From the NCBI GenBank assembly GCA_023374045.1, contig CM041776.1, positions 276,791,039-276,855,038 of the forward strand: a DNA stretch of 64,000 nt, given 5' to 3'. Position 1 is the first letter of the stretch. The number at the start of each line of letters is the position of its first letter. Positions 46,701-59,140 of the stretch are shown here, piece after piece. The notes under the pieces were generated by a model. The model did not search any database. It was not told the DNA's origin and saw only the letters and a list, made by a program, of their open reading frames with translations. The DNA comes from Limonium bicolor (taxonomy: Eukaryota > Streptophyta > Magnoliopsida > Caryophyllales > Plumbaginaceae). A program made the translations under genes and the position numbers.

Positions 46701-48575
46701 GCTTTCTCCAAGATAATCTTGATGCTCCTCTTCGGTTTTATGCAAGAGGTGAAGGTGTTTAGGAGTTAGATCTTCAATAAAGATCTTAGGTAGATTTGTA
46801 AGTAGTTTTACAAGGATTTACCTTAAGCTTTTTCTCCTTATAAATTCGGCTCACTAATGGTGGATGAAGAACAAACTTTCCTTCATAAAAATGAAGAAGA
46901 AAAGAACCTTAGAAGAAGTAGAACTTGGTTACACATAAAAATGTGCTTTAAGGATTTTCAAGCATTAAAACTACCTTAAGATAACCTTGAGATGCTCCTT
47001 GGATTAATGTTGGTTTAGACAACCTCCTTGGAACATTAGTTGATGCCGAATGCTTGTTGTTATGCTAGGAAGAGTTTTGCTTCAAGGCTTGACAAGAAAT
47101 GCTAGGAAATTACCTTAAAGATGAAGATAGAAGTTAAAACTCCATTAATGGACTTAAGAGCTTCAAAGGAAGAAGATAAAGGAAGAAGAGAGAGGAGGGA
47201 GCCTTACCAACTCGACATTGGTGTGTGCAAGGGGAAGGAATGAGGCTAAGCTCACGTAAGAATAAGAGAATGCAATTGGAATTGATTTTTGTTTTGTTAA
47301 TTTTTAATGTCAATTGACTATTCTTTTCCTTAGTTTATTACATAGGTTATTGGCTCAATAAATGCCCATGTTCCTAGGATGTGTTCGGCCATGTGTGGTG
47401 TGACAAGGCAAGGTGGAAGAAAATAATGTGAGCTAGAAGACAAGGAATTTTAGGTAAGTTTGTTCTTTTGATTTTTCTATGTTTTGCTTGTCTTCTTCTT
47501 CTCTTGTAGGTGACCGAATTCCAAGCTCAAATGGAGGGTCTCAATTGGTAATGAAGAGCCATGGACAAGCATGGGTCACTCTGAATTATAAGGAATCAAA
47601 AAAGGTGAATAAGAATCCACTTTTTGCTTTTAGCATTTTGTTTTTGTTTGTCTAGCCACATGGCCTTGTTCCCTCTTGCATTATTCGACAGCTTGGTGGT
47701 CAAATGAGATCTACATACTTTGACATTAAGTATTCTAACACATGGAAGGTGAGTCATCATGTCTTATGCCTTTTATAATTTTTAATGTAAGTTTTATACT
47801 AGTTTTTGGACATAAAATCGGCCCCTATAGATCACCTTTTTGACACTGCCATTAATTGATTTAGAGGGTCATTTTAACCCTATTTAGATTCTTAATTCTG
47901 GCATGTCAAAAACTACAAGGTAATTGCGTAAAAACGCGTTTTTGTGACACCCGAAGGTGTGTTTGTGCTCTAAGGATATTTTGTAAAATAAATTGTTTTT
48001 ATGAGTTCCAGTGTTTATAAAACACTTATATATAAAATAAACATATATTAAGATGTTACATTGAGTTATATGGGGTTACATCAACCCATGACATAATTTA
48101 CGGGCCATCGGGACACTCCCGGCAAAAAGGAGCGCTAAAAAATCCTCCTGTGGTTTTTGCTGAATTTTGAGAACCACTTCATGGGTTCTCTTTAGAATGG
48201 TTAATAATGATGTTAGGAACTCTAGGAATTAATTTTATAGGAGTTCGTGCCACCTCGGCACTCCTCCGGCTTTTCGTGCTTTAAGGGGCGTGTGTGAGCA
48301 CTCCCGAGCGTTTTGCGTTTTTGACTGATATAGCCTAAAGAATATGTTTATATATTCATATAATGAGTGTATGACCATTTATTTTGAGTTTTAGAAGGTC
48401 ATACAAGGTCATGCTTGACCATATGTTTCTAAGGCGTTTTAGCGTTTATGGTGAAACGACTATGTTTACGTAACGTTCTCATGCATGGTTTTGCATGCGT
48501 ATGTGAAATGATTTATTTGGATTATTTTCCATTAAATAATGGTTTTATAATATTAATTAGATTTGGGGTATTTCA
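43702..48575 (-). repeat. 5' LTR of element G (intact)
   Basis: A 4874-bp LTR, TGTAACACCCC to GGGTATTTCA in plus reading. It contains uninterrupted versions of the two sites where A and B split the other LTR: CATCC at 44167-44171 and AACGT at 44351-44355. No coding capacity. It differs from the other copy by scattered substitutions and short indels, including a longer AT dinucleotide run near 45754. Confidence 0.95.
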
Positions 48576-49570
48576 GGTTATCTTTTAGATTGTATTATGA
48601 AGATGTATCCTCTTTTAGAAGTGTAAGAAACTGTTGGATGTTAGAACCTTATGAATCTGCTATGAGACTGTTTTAGAACCTTGGAAGCTGCCATGAAATT
48701 GTTGGAGGTTGAACTTTGTATTAGAATCTGTTATGAAACTCTGTTAGAAGTGTATGAAAAAATGGATCCTTTTTCAGAACTTTATGAATCTTTTTGTTTT
48801 TCTTATTGTATCACTGGTTCTGAAAAATTGAACCATTATGGAAAGTGAATTTTTAAGGTTTGATTTTGTCAATCTGTTATGAAAGTGTTCACTTGTTATT
48901 CTTGATCTGTTTATAACAGATTTTATCTTTATTAATTGAAAATTGAATCACTTTGGTTCTCAAGATGAATCATTTATTAACAACAAATGAACCATGTCTG
49001 GAAAGTGAATTAGACATTTCTTTGAAATGAATTTTTTGATTCTATAAAACGAATCAATCCAAATATCGTACCAGAAAACATATACTTTGTCAATTAACAT
49101 TATTGTCACGATTTATGCCCAAATATGCACAGAACTATCTAAACACATTTGAGACAAACCATTGTGTATAACTGAATATTCAACATGTGAATCTTTTATT
49201 CTATAAATTGAATCATAAGTATTAACAATATGAACCTTTTCATGTAATGTTTATCATACCATGTTATCAACTCAATGAATCTGAAATATTTACAAAAAAG
49301 TTTCTGTAGACTCTAAATCTGCAATTATTCTAGTTAGTGTTCCACCTTCATTTATCGGATGTGCAAATGAGACTCCAACAGATTGTCAATCTGTTATAAA
49401 AGTGTTCACTTGTTATTCTTGATCTGTTTATGACAGATTTTATCTTTATTATTTGAAAATTGAATCACTTTGGTTCTCAAGATGAATCATGTATTAACAA
49501 CAAATGAACCATTTCTGGAAGTGAATTAGACGTTTCTTTGAAATGATTATTTTTATTCTATAAAACAAAT
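48576..49570. other. Host sequence between elements G and D, with a 190-bp duplication
   Basis: Starts with the second GGTTA copy. A segment of about 190 bp occurs twice in direct orientation, at about 48867-49054 and 49383-49573 (phrases GTGTTCACTTGTTATTCTTG and TTGGTTCTCAAGATGAATCA in both). The first 250 bp also show loose repeats of TTAGAA..TATGAA..CTGTT. No gene is readable. The second copy ends exactly where the FAR1-like coding segment begins. Confidence 0.65.
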
Positions 49571-49885
49571 CACTTTGGTCCCACCAGCTTCTGTTCTCAA
49601 AAATCTGTATGAATCAGCAACCGATATTCCACTTTTTTTCATGATTGATACATGTTTGATTGTATCAGTTGGTACCCTTCTGTGAGATCTGATATACTTC
49701 ACTTCACTTGCAGCACAAAACGGATGAGAATGTTACATTTTGTGACTTGTAACAGTCCATTTTGTGTTTTGGTCCTCAACTTTGAAACCTATCATTGCCT
49801 TGCATCCTGTCCTTGAATGAGTTTTTGAGAACAATCTGTTTTGTGCTTGGCTTACATTTTTTTCCCTTCTTGGCAGCAAACATAT
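49571..49885 (-). pseudogene. FAR1/FHY3-like DNA-binding domain, second part
   Basis: Minus strand. After the insertion point of D the text reads the zinc-cluster part of the FAR1 domain: SRTGCKAMIGFKVED, then HSHPFCAASEV, YIRSHRRVPTD and SGISVADSYRFLRTEAGG. The conserved Cys and His-x-His are visible, and the final part leads towards the region that precedes the MULE-type transposase domain in this family. There is one in-frame TAA before HSHP and a likely one-base loss in an A run near 49863. FAR1-family proteins are transcription factors derived from Mutator-like transposases (established). Homology stops at 49571, at the border of a duplicated segment, so the protein is truncated. Confidence 0.8.
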
Positions 49886-50566
49886 TGAAATACCCCAAAC
49901 CTTGATATGTTGTTACCATTTAAACTATGGTATGTAAAGGCTAAAAAGTGCCTTAGAAACATCAGTGAACAATTTAAACCACAGTAAATGCAATAAAGCA
50001 CTAAGATTCAGTTTGAGCAAAAACATGCTCTAAGCTATGAGTGAACTTGGTTAGGACCCAAAGAGCCTACCAAGACTTAATAAAATTTAATTATGATTTT
50101 ATAAGGCTAATTAAGTCCTTAGGAAACCTTGGTAGACAATGAAACCAAACAAAACACAAATAAATACCTTAAAGTCAATAAGAGCAAAAATGTGCTCTAA
50201 GCTTGGGATAAATTTGTATAAGACCTAATGGTCATACCTACCCTTATAAATATGTTAATTAACATATTAAATCAATTACCAAAGAAAACCAAGCTTGAAA
50301 ACAAGTTAAAACACAAAATGTGCTTTAAGGAGTCTTAAAGCACATTTTTGAAAAATTGTCTTGTAAATGAGTTTTGAGTGGCTAAATGACCATCATTACT
50401 CTTTAATTAACATGTGTACTACTTAGTATCACATTAGGAAGCCTAAATCAATGGGAAATCAAAAATTTCACAAATATGTGCCTTAGTTTGTGAATAGTGC
50501 CCAAATAGTGCTAGTTTTGACTTAAGTCAACTTTAATTAGTTAAATGGTCAACAAAGACCATAAGT

Positions 50567-50580
50567 ATCTTATATATTGA
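50567..50580 (+). promoter_or_regulatory. Candidate TATA box of the element D LTR
   Basis: ATCTTATATATTGA is the clearest TATA-like site in the D LTR and stands about 120 bp upstream of a CT-rich stretch. The same site is present in the 3' LTR near 59823. No start site can be proven from sequence. Confidence 0.3.
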
Positions 50581-52286
50581 AGGGGTCACGGTTTTTAGTG
50601 TGTGAGTCATCACACTTGGCTAGCAAATAAAGAAAAGAAGAAAGAATAAAGTGAAAAGTTACTTTATGCCTTATACATAAATATCTCCAAACTAAACCTC
50701 TCTCCTCACTTTCTCTTCTTTTCTTATTGGTTCCCACCGTCTCCAACCTCATCCTCCCTTCTCCATCTCGTTTTGCTACAGCCATATACCATTCTCCATC
50801 TTTGAATGCTTGTAACTTCTAGCTCCATGCACCAAATCAAATTCCAAGACCATATTTGTCTTAGTTAGGTCAAGCTCTACACTTCTCTCTTTTCAAATCT
50901 TCAAGAACTCCATTTTGGTGCCATGAAGATTCTCCATTGAAGGAGCTTGAGCTCACCTTTTCATGCCTTGACATTCTCCTTTGCTTCAAGAAAGGAAAAT
51001 CAAAGAAAAACAACATTTCCTCTTGTTTTAGTGTGTGGCCGAAAATTCACCTTACAATGGTGCATTACCTTGCTATCTTTTTAGCTTAATCCAAACTTCA
51101 AAGGGCTAGGAGGAGTCCTATCTTGCCACTTGTTCAAGTTCTCTTTCAAATTCCAAAGGTAAACATCAATTTTAGTGTTTTAAGACACTTATGTAAACCT
51201 AGGGTTTAATTATGAGTTTGAGTATTAAAATTAATGCTCATTACCCTTATATGTATATTGGTTAGAAGGTTGACAAGTGATAAAAGCTCCTTGCCGATTT
51301 TCAATCAAGAAAAACAAGAGAAAACAAGTGAGAAAACTTGGAAAAACAAAGAGGTAAATAACCTCTCTTAATGTGGTTTATTGTACTAGGGAATTGAGCT
51401 ATATTTGCTTAATAAATAACCTAAAGAGCCAATGGGAAAATGAGCTAGGAAACTATCCACAAGGTGGACTAAAAGGACATGGGAGCATTGTTGTGTGTAT
51501 TCGCAGGTTGAAGGCATTTAAATGTGGAAATTCAGTGTTTATGGTTTATGCTATTTAAGGGCCTAAGTGCCAAGCAATTTAAGTTTATGCACTATATTGT
51601 GATGTAGTGTAAATTTGGTGAGTTTTTGTGTGTGAGGAAGTTCTTGATGGATTTTAGGTGTTCTTGAATGAAATAAGGTAAAAACCTAAGTGTTTGGATG
51701 TGAGGATATACAAGAGAAGCTATGGAAAAATTTGGAAAATGTATAAGGAGTTCTAGGTGTTTTAAATGAGTTTTGGTGAACTAGGAAGTGTTAAAGGTGA
51801 ACAAATGTTTTACTAGGGAAGAAAACATGTATTAAGGTGATTTAGAGTGATGCAGGGATTTAGGTATTATCTTGGAAGTTCTAGGAATTCAATGTGTGTT
51901 TTTGAGAATGTATTCAAGTCTTGGAGAAGTTTGTTTAAGGTTTAGGAATGTTGATGTACAAGGAAGAAGTGATGTTTAGGCAAGATGTGAAAAGGAGATT
52001 TAGTTAGTAAGAGAAGAAGTTTGAGAGATGATGTTAATGTGTAGAGGAAACACCTTGGTATAGTGGTCAATATTGGTGAAGTACCACTTAGAAATCCTAA
52101 GGAGGAAACATTCCAAGTGCTAAGAATTTTGTAAGGAATTTGTGAATGATAAGATGGTTTTGGTGGTGTGATTTAAAGAGTTTAGTACATGGCTAAAGGT
52201 GTGTTTGAGGTGTCATATGGTGTTGCAACACATTGGGAGACTTAAGGAAAAGTTTGGAACAATTGGACAATTCTTAGGAAGTTTCT

Positions 52287-52408
52287 GCAGCCGACCTACC
52301 TAGGGGACCGACCCCAGTCTGGGTCGGTCGGGCTGAAACTGTGAACTTAGATGATCTCTGCAGCCGACCTACCCCCAGAGGGTGGGTCGGTCGGTGGCGG
52401 TCGGACCT
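52287..52408 (+). repeat. CGACC palindrome block in LTR D
   Basis: Contains GACCGACCC-CAGTCT-GGGTCGGTC (perfect 9-base arms), and CTGCAGCCGACCTACC twice, with a further GGGTCGGTCGG. The second LTR has it at about 61541-61661 with small differences. It lies at the place where LTR C carries the unrelated GGTCCGG palindromes. Confidence 0.75.
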
Positions 52409-54338
52409 TAAAAAAAAATTAAATTAAATTTAAGAATGTTAAGTGGTGTTAGTGGTATGCCATTAAGAGAGTATTGATGATTAGAAAATAATATAAAAAG
52501 GACTTAAGAGATTAAGTTAAGTAAGATGATTTAAATGTTTAAGGTTATAAAATGAAATGTATTGAAATGTAAAAGTAAACAAGTTAAAATGTAAAGTTAT
52601 GTAACTAAGTTAACGGGGAAAGTTATAAGCATTAGACTTTAAACAATCATGTTACCCCGATGTTAATAAAAGTATATGTAATGTTATCAGTTGTTCGAGA
52701 ATTGCTCGAGGAACATAAGTGGACGTGGTAAAGTGGACTCCGGTGACAGGTATGGTTTTCTTGCAACCTGTGTCCTACCGGATTACACCGGCTTGTATGC
52801 CAATGTGTTTTTCTATGTGTTTGCCACGTTGTAAGATAAAACATGTAATGAGTTTACAGTAATTCATATATGTGGCGTGTTCAACTCCGATACCATTTAA
52901 CCTCGGCAGTGTTAATTTAGTTAACTGAGTCTAGGATCACATGAGAGTTCGGTATTCGGATTAAAGACCCGAACCATGGGGCGTTCTAACCACGGCTATG
53001 CGTGAGTTGATTGTGTGATATGTGTATGTGAATGTAGGGATCTCCCTTGTGTGTCTAACCCAGTTGTAATACTGTATGGTGTGTAGTTATGATAGACTCC
53101 ATAGTGGGTTTCTAACTAATATCTGAAGTAAGTATGTACTAACAGTAGTGAGGAATCCGGTTTGGCCGGTCGCGCGTTGTTTGGAGAGGGTATCCTTCTT
53201 AGCCTTACCCTTCTCTTTGTTATGGTTGTTTCCCTCACGGGTTATGATCTCCCATTAGCTTATTCCAAAGCTTAGCTATTCTGACTTATGATCGGTTTAG
53301 GGGGAACATGTGTTTGTGTGGTGTGTTCGGGCCTCCAAACCCGAACCGCCTTAACTTAAGTTACTCGTCCGACTATTAGGACGGTAATGAGTGTTGTTGT
53401 TATTGTATAACGAGCTTATCATGAGACTGGCAACATTCTCTAGGCTCACCAGTGTATAAGCAATGTTTGGGTCGGTTCCTAAGAGAACCATTCCCGTTAT
53501 GTTATGTATTTTGTTGTGATGCAATATCTATTGCGGTGTTATGTTGTACACGTGGAAACGTGCAAAGTGTGGTTATGTGTTGTTATGTAGTGTATGTTAT
53601 ATGTTGTATAATGTGGAGTGTGTGGATCATGGTTATGAATCCCAGTTTGAGAAAAGAGGCGTTTAAGGATAACCCGATTTAAGGGTAAGTGTCGTCTATT
53701 AAGGAAGTAGCTCCATTAGAGGAGGAACACTCTAGGAATAATGAATACCATGAGTGACTTATCAAGTAAGGATATATTATCCGTTTGTTGAGCCCATTGA
53801 GGCGAAATGTTATGTGTTGTGTGTTTACAGTTGCGTGCATGACTAAATATAATCAATCGCATGTTAAGACGACAATTAGTTGTGCGTGGTCCGATAGCAT
53901 GTGGGCTGCGGGATTACCATACCAGCAAAGGTGCTGAGCCCCTTGGGGGCCACCCTTTCTCTTCTTTTCCTATTTCAGGTACAAGGAGCTGGAAGCCGTT
54001 CGAGAGTAGGACGGGTAGTCGTTGTACATGGGTATTCATTTAAGTGTATATATACAGTAGGTGTAGTAAGACCGATATTGTTGTCGGCATCAGTTTATAA
54101 ATACTCGGTATAGTTGAAAGGTGTATGTTGTTGTTGTTGTTAATGGAAAGGGATAATAATGTGTAGTTGCTCGGGAATTTAGCCCATCAGACCGGTACAA
54201 TGTATATGGATTAGCCTTGTTAGCCACGTGGGTGGCTAACGGCGTGTAACACCAACGAGTTAAGTAATGTGATGAGGTTTGTATTTCCGCTGCAGTTTAT
54301 TGTAAGTGTGTTAATGTTGGATGGGGTGTTACAAAAAG

Positions 54339-54364
54339 TGGTATCAGAGCGAAGTATCGCTCTG
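54339..54364 (+). other. Primer binding site and hairpin of element D
   Basis: TGGTATCAGAGC (54339-54350) complements the 3' end of initiator tRNA-Met, five bases after the LTR. Its CAGAGC end is part of the stem CAGAGCGA-AGTA-TCGCTCTG (54345-54364, perfect 8-base arms). Confidence 0.88.
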
Positions 54365-57300
54365 ATGACTGAATTACCGAGCTTAGGAAGTACCGAGTTA
54401 GGATTTTAGTACTTTGGGTTTAGGGTTTAGTGATAGCGTGAGAGATACGCTAGTTAGGAATTACCAGTGTGTACTGGAAACCTACAATATCCATCCCGCC
54501 CTCCACAACCCCTGTTTTATAGCTTGGGAAAGAACGCCAGAGAGATGGAAGTCCTCTCTTACTCGGAATACCCGATCTGGCTGTTATTAAGTACCACTGT
54601 GAGTACGGAGAACCGGTCATACGGTTGATCCCAAAACTGGGAATCCCAGAGACGGTCTCCATCTGAACGATGTCAACTGCATTTAAAAACAGTGAAGAAT
54701 GGACAATCCTACATAAAAGAGAATGAAATTTCCGGCAACCTGGGTCGACATGCAAAGCAGTCGAGAGTAACCAGCTTGCAACGCACTGACCGTGCAACAG
54801 GCAAGAAGTGGATTAGTGAAACCCGAGACGAGTGTCTACGGGACCACAGTTGATAAATAACACCCAACGGTGTACCAACCGGCAAGGGAACTACAACGTA
54901 GTGCCCAAATACGTGGAACGGGCTACAAAGAGGATACAATATTAAGGAAAGGGGTCTCCCAGAATGGGAACCACCCTAGTTGATGATCGTCATGTGAAGA
55001 CAGTGAGAAGTCACCTAGAAGAGTTATTGGCAAGGCAGTAAGATCAGTGAGGGCAACAAGGCCACTGATGACAGTATGGGTAAAAACAATACCACAACCG
55101 GTATGTGTTAAACCGATAGCCAGTTAGCATGGCGCACTTGCCATAGCAAGTGCTGCTATAACAGGGCTGTTCGGGAAATTTATAACCACTACAAAGTACT
55201 TAGTAAAGTACTAGAAAGTTAAATGTGATCGTCATAACAGTGGAAGGGCCTGTTAGCCTAACCCCTGTAATTGTAAGTACACCAGTCAGCAAGAAGCTAG
55301 ACTTGGTTAAGGTAAGAAGATGTTGTGAAACCATGAAATTTCCTTTCAACCCAGATTTATTCAAACCCTTTTCTTTTCAAAACCAGATTTTCTTTCAAAC
55401 CAACACTTCTTTCCAACCTTCTTTTAAACCAAGCCAGTAAAACCAAGGACAGTTGACGAGGATACAACAATGGATAAACTTTCCCTCGATTAAGTTCGGG
55501 AAGTAAGGAATGAATATTGTCACGGGACAATATAAGAGAGTTGACAACAGAATGCTTCACCTAGGCGTGTGACGGACACTACGAGTGTACCAACTGAATT
55601 GTGGGACGACCGCACTCCGATAGGAGCTTGTGGGCCTGGCAGACCTACTTATGGTTAGTTGGGTAAGTAGCAATGTATCAGTATGGTACCCCACATATGT
55701 ATACGAGTAGAGTCCGAAACACGGGAAGTAGTCGACTCCGTCTACGGTCAGCAGTATAAATCAAACAAGAGCTAGAGATTACAAGGAATGGTTGAAGTTA
55801 AGGAACTCAGTTAAGTTAACGAGACTAAAAGGATTAGTGAATTCTTCTCAAGGAAATGTTTAAGAGTTAGGAAGTGCAAAGGGCACAAACTGTTATGTAA
55901 AGACATCACATATGTCTTAAGGATCCTTAGGGATAAACATGTTAGCTGGAACGGTGACCTAGCCTGTACATGGCAAGCAAATGCCTAATGTGGAAACATT
56001 AATGTACAATGAACGGGATGAAACTATCAAGAAATGTTGATCTTCACAGAAGAAGATAATAAGCCAATTAAGAACGCAAACGGCGTGGCTAACTCAATAT
56101 ATCAATAAGTGTGAACTAAATGTAAAAGCATAACTTAGCAACACCCAGGAGCAATCCTTGAAGGGTGTTCGCATCAACAAGTGTTGCACGAAATGGCATG
56201 ACAGAAACACAAGGGTTGAAACTAACACCCAGTTTAGACATAAGTTGTCAGGAGACGGACTGACAATCCTAAGGGGCATCCCATGAAAGGAAACGGAATG
56301 CAACGACCTTGTCATGGAGCTCAGTATAATATCCAAACCATATAATGTTGTACAAAGAAGTACATGTATGTGGACAGCCTACAATGAGCGCAGCTCAAGG
56401 CAGTAAGGCTTATAAGCCACAAATAAAATGTGTTATATAAATTAGATTGGTTGCAGAAGTTTATGTTATATAAGTGAATAGAGTGGAGAACGAACCACTG
56501 CACTAAGAGTGGGGATACCTCTCGATGCTATGAAACCGCTGGAGCGGTAGTTATGTGAATTAAGTTCAAGAAATATGTTAAGGATGGATGATATTATTAT
56601 TAGCATGTGTGTATAAAGTGAAGCACCGAGCTGAATAATGCCGGCTTGTGACTCGAATGATCAATGCTCAAGGAGCATTCAGTAGTCATCCAAATGAGTG
56701 GAACCATAATACGAATGATGTAAGTATATGTGTGGAAGTTAATGTGACAGTAAATACCATGTAAGTTAGTGTTATACAAGAAGCACGGTGCGCAGTAAGC
56801 GACCGTTGTATTAGTGTTGTTGAATAATAATGTGGTAGATAAGACCAGTTATGAGTTAAACCCAATGGAGATGCATAGTAAGTGATACCAAACAAACTAG
56901 GCAGTAAGTCAGTAGCCAGTATTACGAGATCAGAATCTCAGTGAAACACAGTGTGAATTCCGTGCGAATCACATAAGGGATTTACTGTCAAGAGTTTACG
57001 CCTCTGCACTCTGTATGACTGAGTGTTTTGGTATTGCACTTGCGCAGTAATGATCAAGTGGGATAGCTAGGAATTGGAAACATGTTAATTGTAGAGAAAT
57101 AATGTTGTAATGGCCGATGCATAGGAAATGCAAGGCCGCACCAATAAAGGAGTACTTGTACAAAACCAAATGTGGAGGCATGATTAACAGTAAGTGACTA
57201 CAGTAGCACTAACTGCCAAATAGCGGTATGGAATATACCCCAAATGTTGTAAATACCTGAGAGAGCACTACACACTAGGTAGTAGCTCAATCTCAACCGA

Positions 57301-57797
57301 CTGTAAGTCGGAAGGGAACAAGTCAATCATTGTGAAATACATAGTGGTATACACAGTAAATTGTTATGGAAGTGGATAGAAAGTGTATAACTCACCGAAT
57401 TCGCTAACGGTAAGAGATACCACGCGTCGGTTGAGAAACCATTGTTACCAAGATGAAGGTGACAATTGGGGATGTACAATACAGTAAGAATAACAAAAGG
57501 GAGCAATTAAGCTACAGTTATTAGAGTTTCGCAGCAGAAACTAGTGAGCCAGTGATTCAAGTGTTGAATGTACATGGTGAACATGAGTGAATGGCTAATT
57601 ATTAACGCCTAGAAGCCTAACAGGCCAGAATCGAAACCAACTAAGAGTTTAAACAAACTCCAATGAGAATTCTTGGTTTAGGAACTAAACCGCCAATATG
57701 GTTAAGATCCTCTAATCAGAATCCATTGTGTAATAGACCGCGTGGAAGTTAAAACACTTCACGACGGCAGAACATTATAAGCCAATGTTTAGTGATT
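54365..57797 (+). other. Element D internal region, non-coding
   Basis: About 3.4 kb with only short chance frames on either strand. It has no tandem array and no recognisable gag, protease, RT or integrase motif. The first bases after the primer hairpin resemble the leader of G (ACCGAG ... TTAGGAT). I see nothing else. Confidence 0.7.
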
Positions 57798-57833
57798 GAT
57801 TACGTGGGCGTAATCCCTTTTAAGGGGGGTAGA
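57798..57833 (+). other. Internal hairpin plus polypurine tract module of element D
   Basis: The stem GATTACG-TGGG-CGTAATC (57798-57815, perfect) is followed by CCTTTTAAGGGGGGTAGA (57816-57833). This is the same module as at the 3' end of the element but 1.3 kb upstream, and no LTR follows. The stem sequence differs from the terminal one while the tract is identical. Confidence 0.75.
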
Positions 57834-59103
57834 GCGCAAAACCACTTAGTGTATATTACCGTACAAGTGTACGTAGTGTATGTGACTTATATTGTGCATA
57901 GCACAAAATTATATTAATGTTTTGATGATTGGTGTCTGTGTTACGTAAACATACACATTCATTCATGGTTTAATTGTGGTAATTGCGCACAGAAGATGCG
58001 AATACCATTGTGATAAGTGTGTGTATTTGTTAACAGCTGTGTGTGATAGTACAAGTGTGGGGAGTAGAGAAACTCCCGGGGAACAAAAGCCCCGACAATG
58101 TATAAATGTGAAATGGTGTGTGTGTATTTTGATAAATATATATGTGTATATATATACTATATAGTGATTCATGAAAGAATACGAAACTGACATAGAACCT
58201 AGTGAGAATAAGATTCCATAGGCAACGGGATTAAAGTGAATGGAGATAACTGATAGACGGAGTTCTATCCCTTGGAGATGTATGTTCATGATTAGAATGA
58301 TTAAAAAGATAGAAAATTGGAAATGAGTGATTTATTTGATGCTTGAAAATGAAGTGGGAGGTGGAACTTGATTTGCATGTGATCAAGGGAAGCCGAACAC
58401 AAATTGGGGTGGAAGGATAGTTCAACACTGATGCTGATCACATCAGGGTTGGATGATTCTTGAAGCTCCCTATAAGTGGTCACAAATAACCACGCTAAGA
58501 AAGGAAGCAAAGAGCATAAGTTGGACTTGGAGTTGTATGTGTTTTCAAAAGGATTTTGAATTGGTATTTATAAAACGTCGATAGATACTTTACATAATTA
58601 AAGTTCTCTTACTTAACCTCACAAGGAAAAATTTCAAATTTAAGTGATTGTTTTAATCTCCCAAAGGCACGGGGACGGAAGGTGTCCATCGCGACCGGGT
58701 TCTGCGGGATCACAGTGTATATCAAAGATATTTTTGATTGTTATACATGCTATGACATGTGTGTGGTATGTGTAATAAATATTATTTTGACCTTGAGTTC
58801 CTAAAGTGTATGCTATTAAGACCTACGAGTCTAAATGTGTTGTGTTACATAGACCTATGTGTCTAAAGGTTGTTATGTTACCCAAGACCAGTGGGTCAAA
58901 GGGTTGTTATGTATGTGTAAGTGTTGTTAAGATACCCGGACCATTGAGTCCGAGGTTATCATGTGAATATGTTATGTTATGTGTGGATGTGAATGTGTTG
59001 CCCGGACCATTAAGTTCGAGGTTGTGATGTAAAGTGTGTTTGGTTATGGAAGTTTATTTCCAAGTGATTACTGTGTTCTAATCTAATGATGTGTGAAAAG
59101 TGT
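57834..59103 (+). other. Element D 3' internal region, non-coding
   Basis: Between the internal and terminal hairpin-tract modules. The part at 58800-59035 contains loose repeats of (C/A)CCGGACCATTGAGTCCGAG and TTGTTATGTTA. No gene is seen. Confidence 0.6.
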
Positions 59104-59140
59104 GAACTTCGAGGACGAAGTTCTTTTAAGGGGGGTAGAT
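59104..59140 (+). other. Terminal hairpin and polypurine tract of element D
   Basis: The stem GAACTTCG-AGGA-CGAAGTTC (59104-59123, perfect 8-base arms) is followed by TTTTAAGGGGGGTAGAT and the 3' LTR at 59141. The tract is identical to that of G. Confidence 0.88.

Larger units (their letters stand above)
3457..48575 (-). mobile_element. Element G: Tekay/Del-like Ty3/gypsy chromovirus, carrying nested insertions
   Basis: Complete LTR retrotransposon in minus orientation. Ends are TG...CA (on its own strand TGAAATACCC ... GGGTGTTACA), flanked by GGTTA at 3452-3456 and 48576-48580. Order on the minus strand: 5' LTR (43702-48575), primer site, gag, AlkB-like insert, protease, RT, RNase H, integrase, chromodomain, polypurine tract, 3' LTR. 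The 3' LTR is split by elements A and B. With these removed it is about 4.85 kb against 4.874 kb for the 5' LTR. The internal region is 7.2 kb. Frameshifts and stops run through gag and pol, so this copy is not autonomous today. The C-terminal chromodomain and the long LTRs place it with Tekay/Del chromoviruses (family knowledge). Confidence 0.93.
49886..54333 (+). repeat. 5' LTR of element D
   Basis: Starts TGAAATACCCCAAACCTTGA. Near 50571 a TATATAT stretch is followed by a CT-rich leader-like region (50690-50790), a plausible promoter area. The block GTCCTACCGGATTACACCGG (near 52770) is shared with C and with the LTR of G on its own strand. A GC-rich palindrome block lies at 52287-52408. 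The LTR ends before the primer site. Confidence 0.93.

Noticed and set aside
51373..51558. Identical 61-codon frames in both LTRs of D (also 60631-60816)
   Set aside because: Identity reflects LTR duplication. The frame is short, without domain, and not kept in LTR C.
57963..58289. 108-codon minus-strand frame in the internal region of D
   Set aside because: No similarity to any retroelement domain and only chance length for AT-rich sequence.
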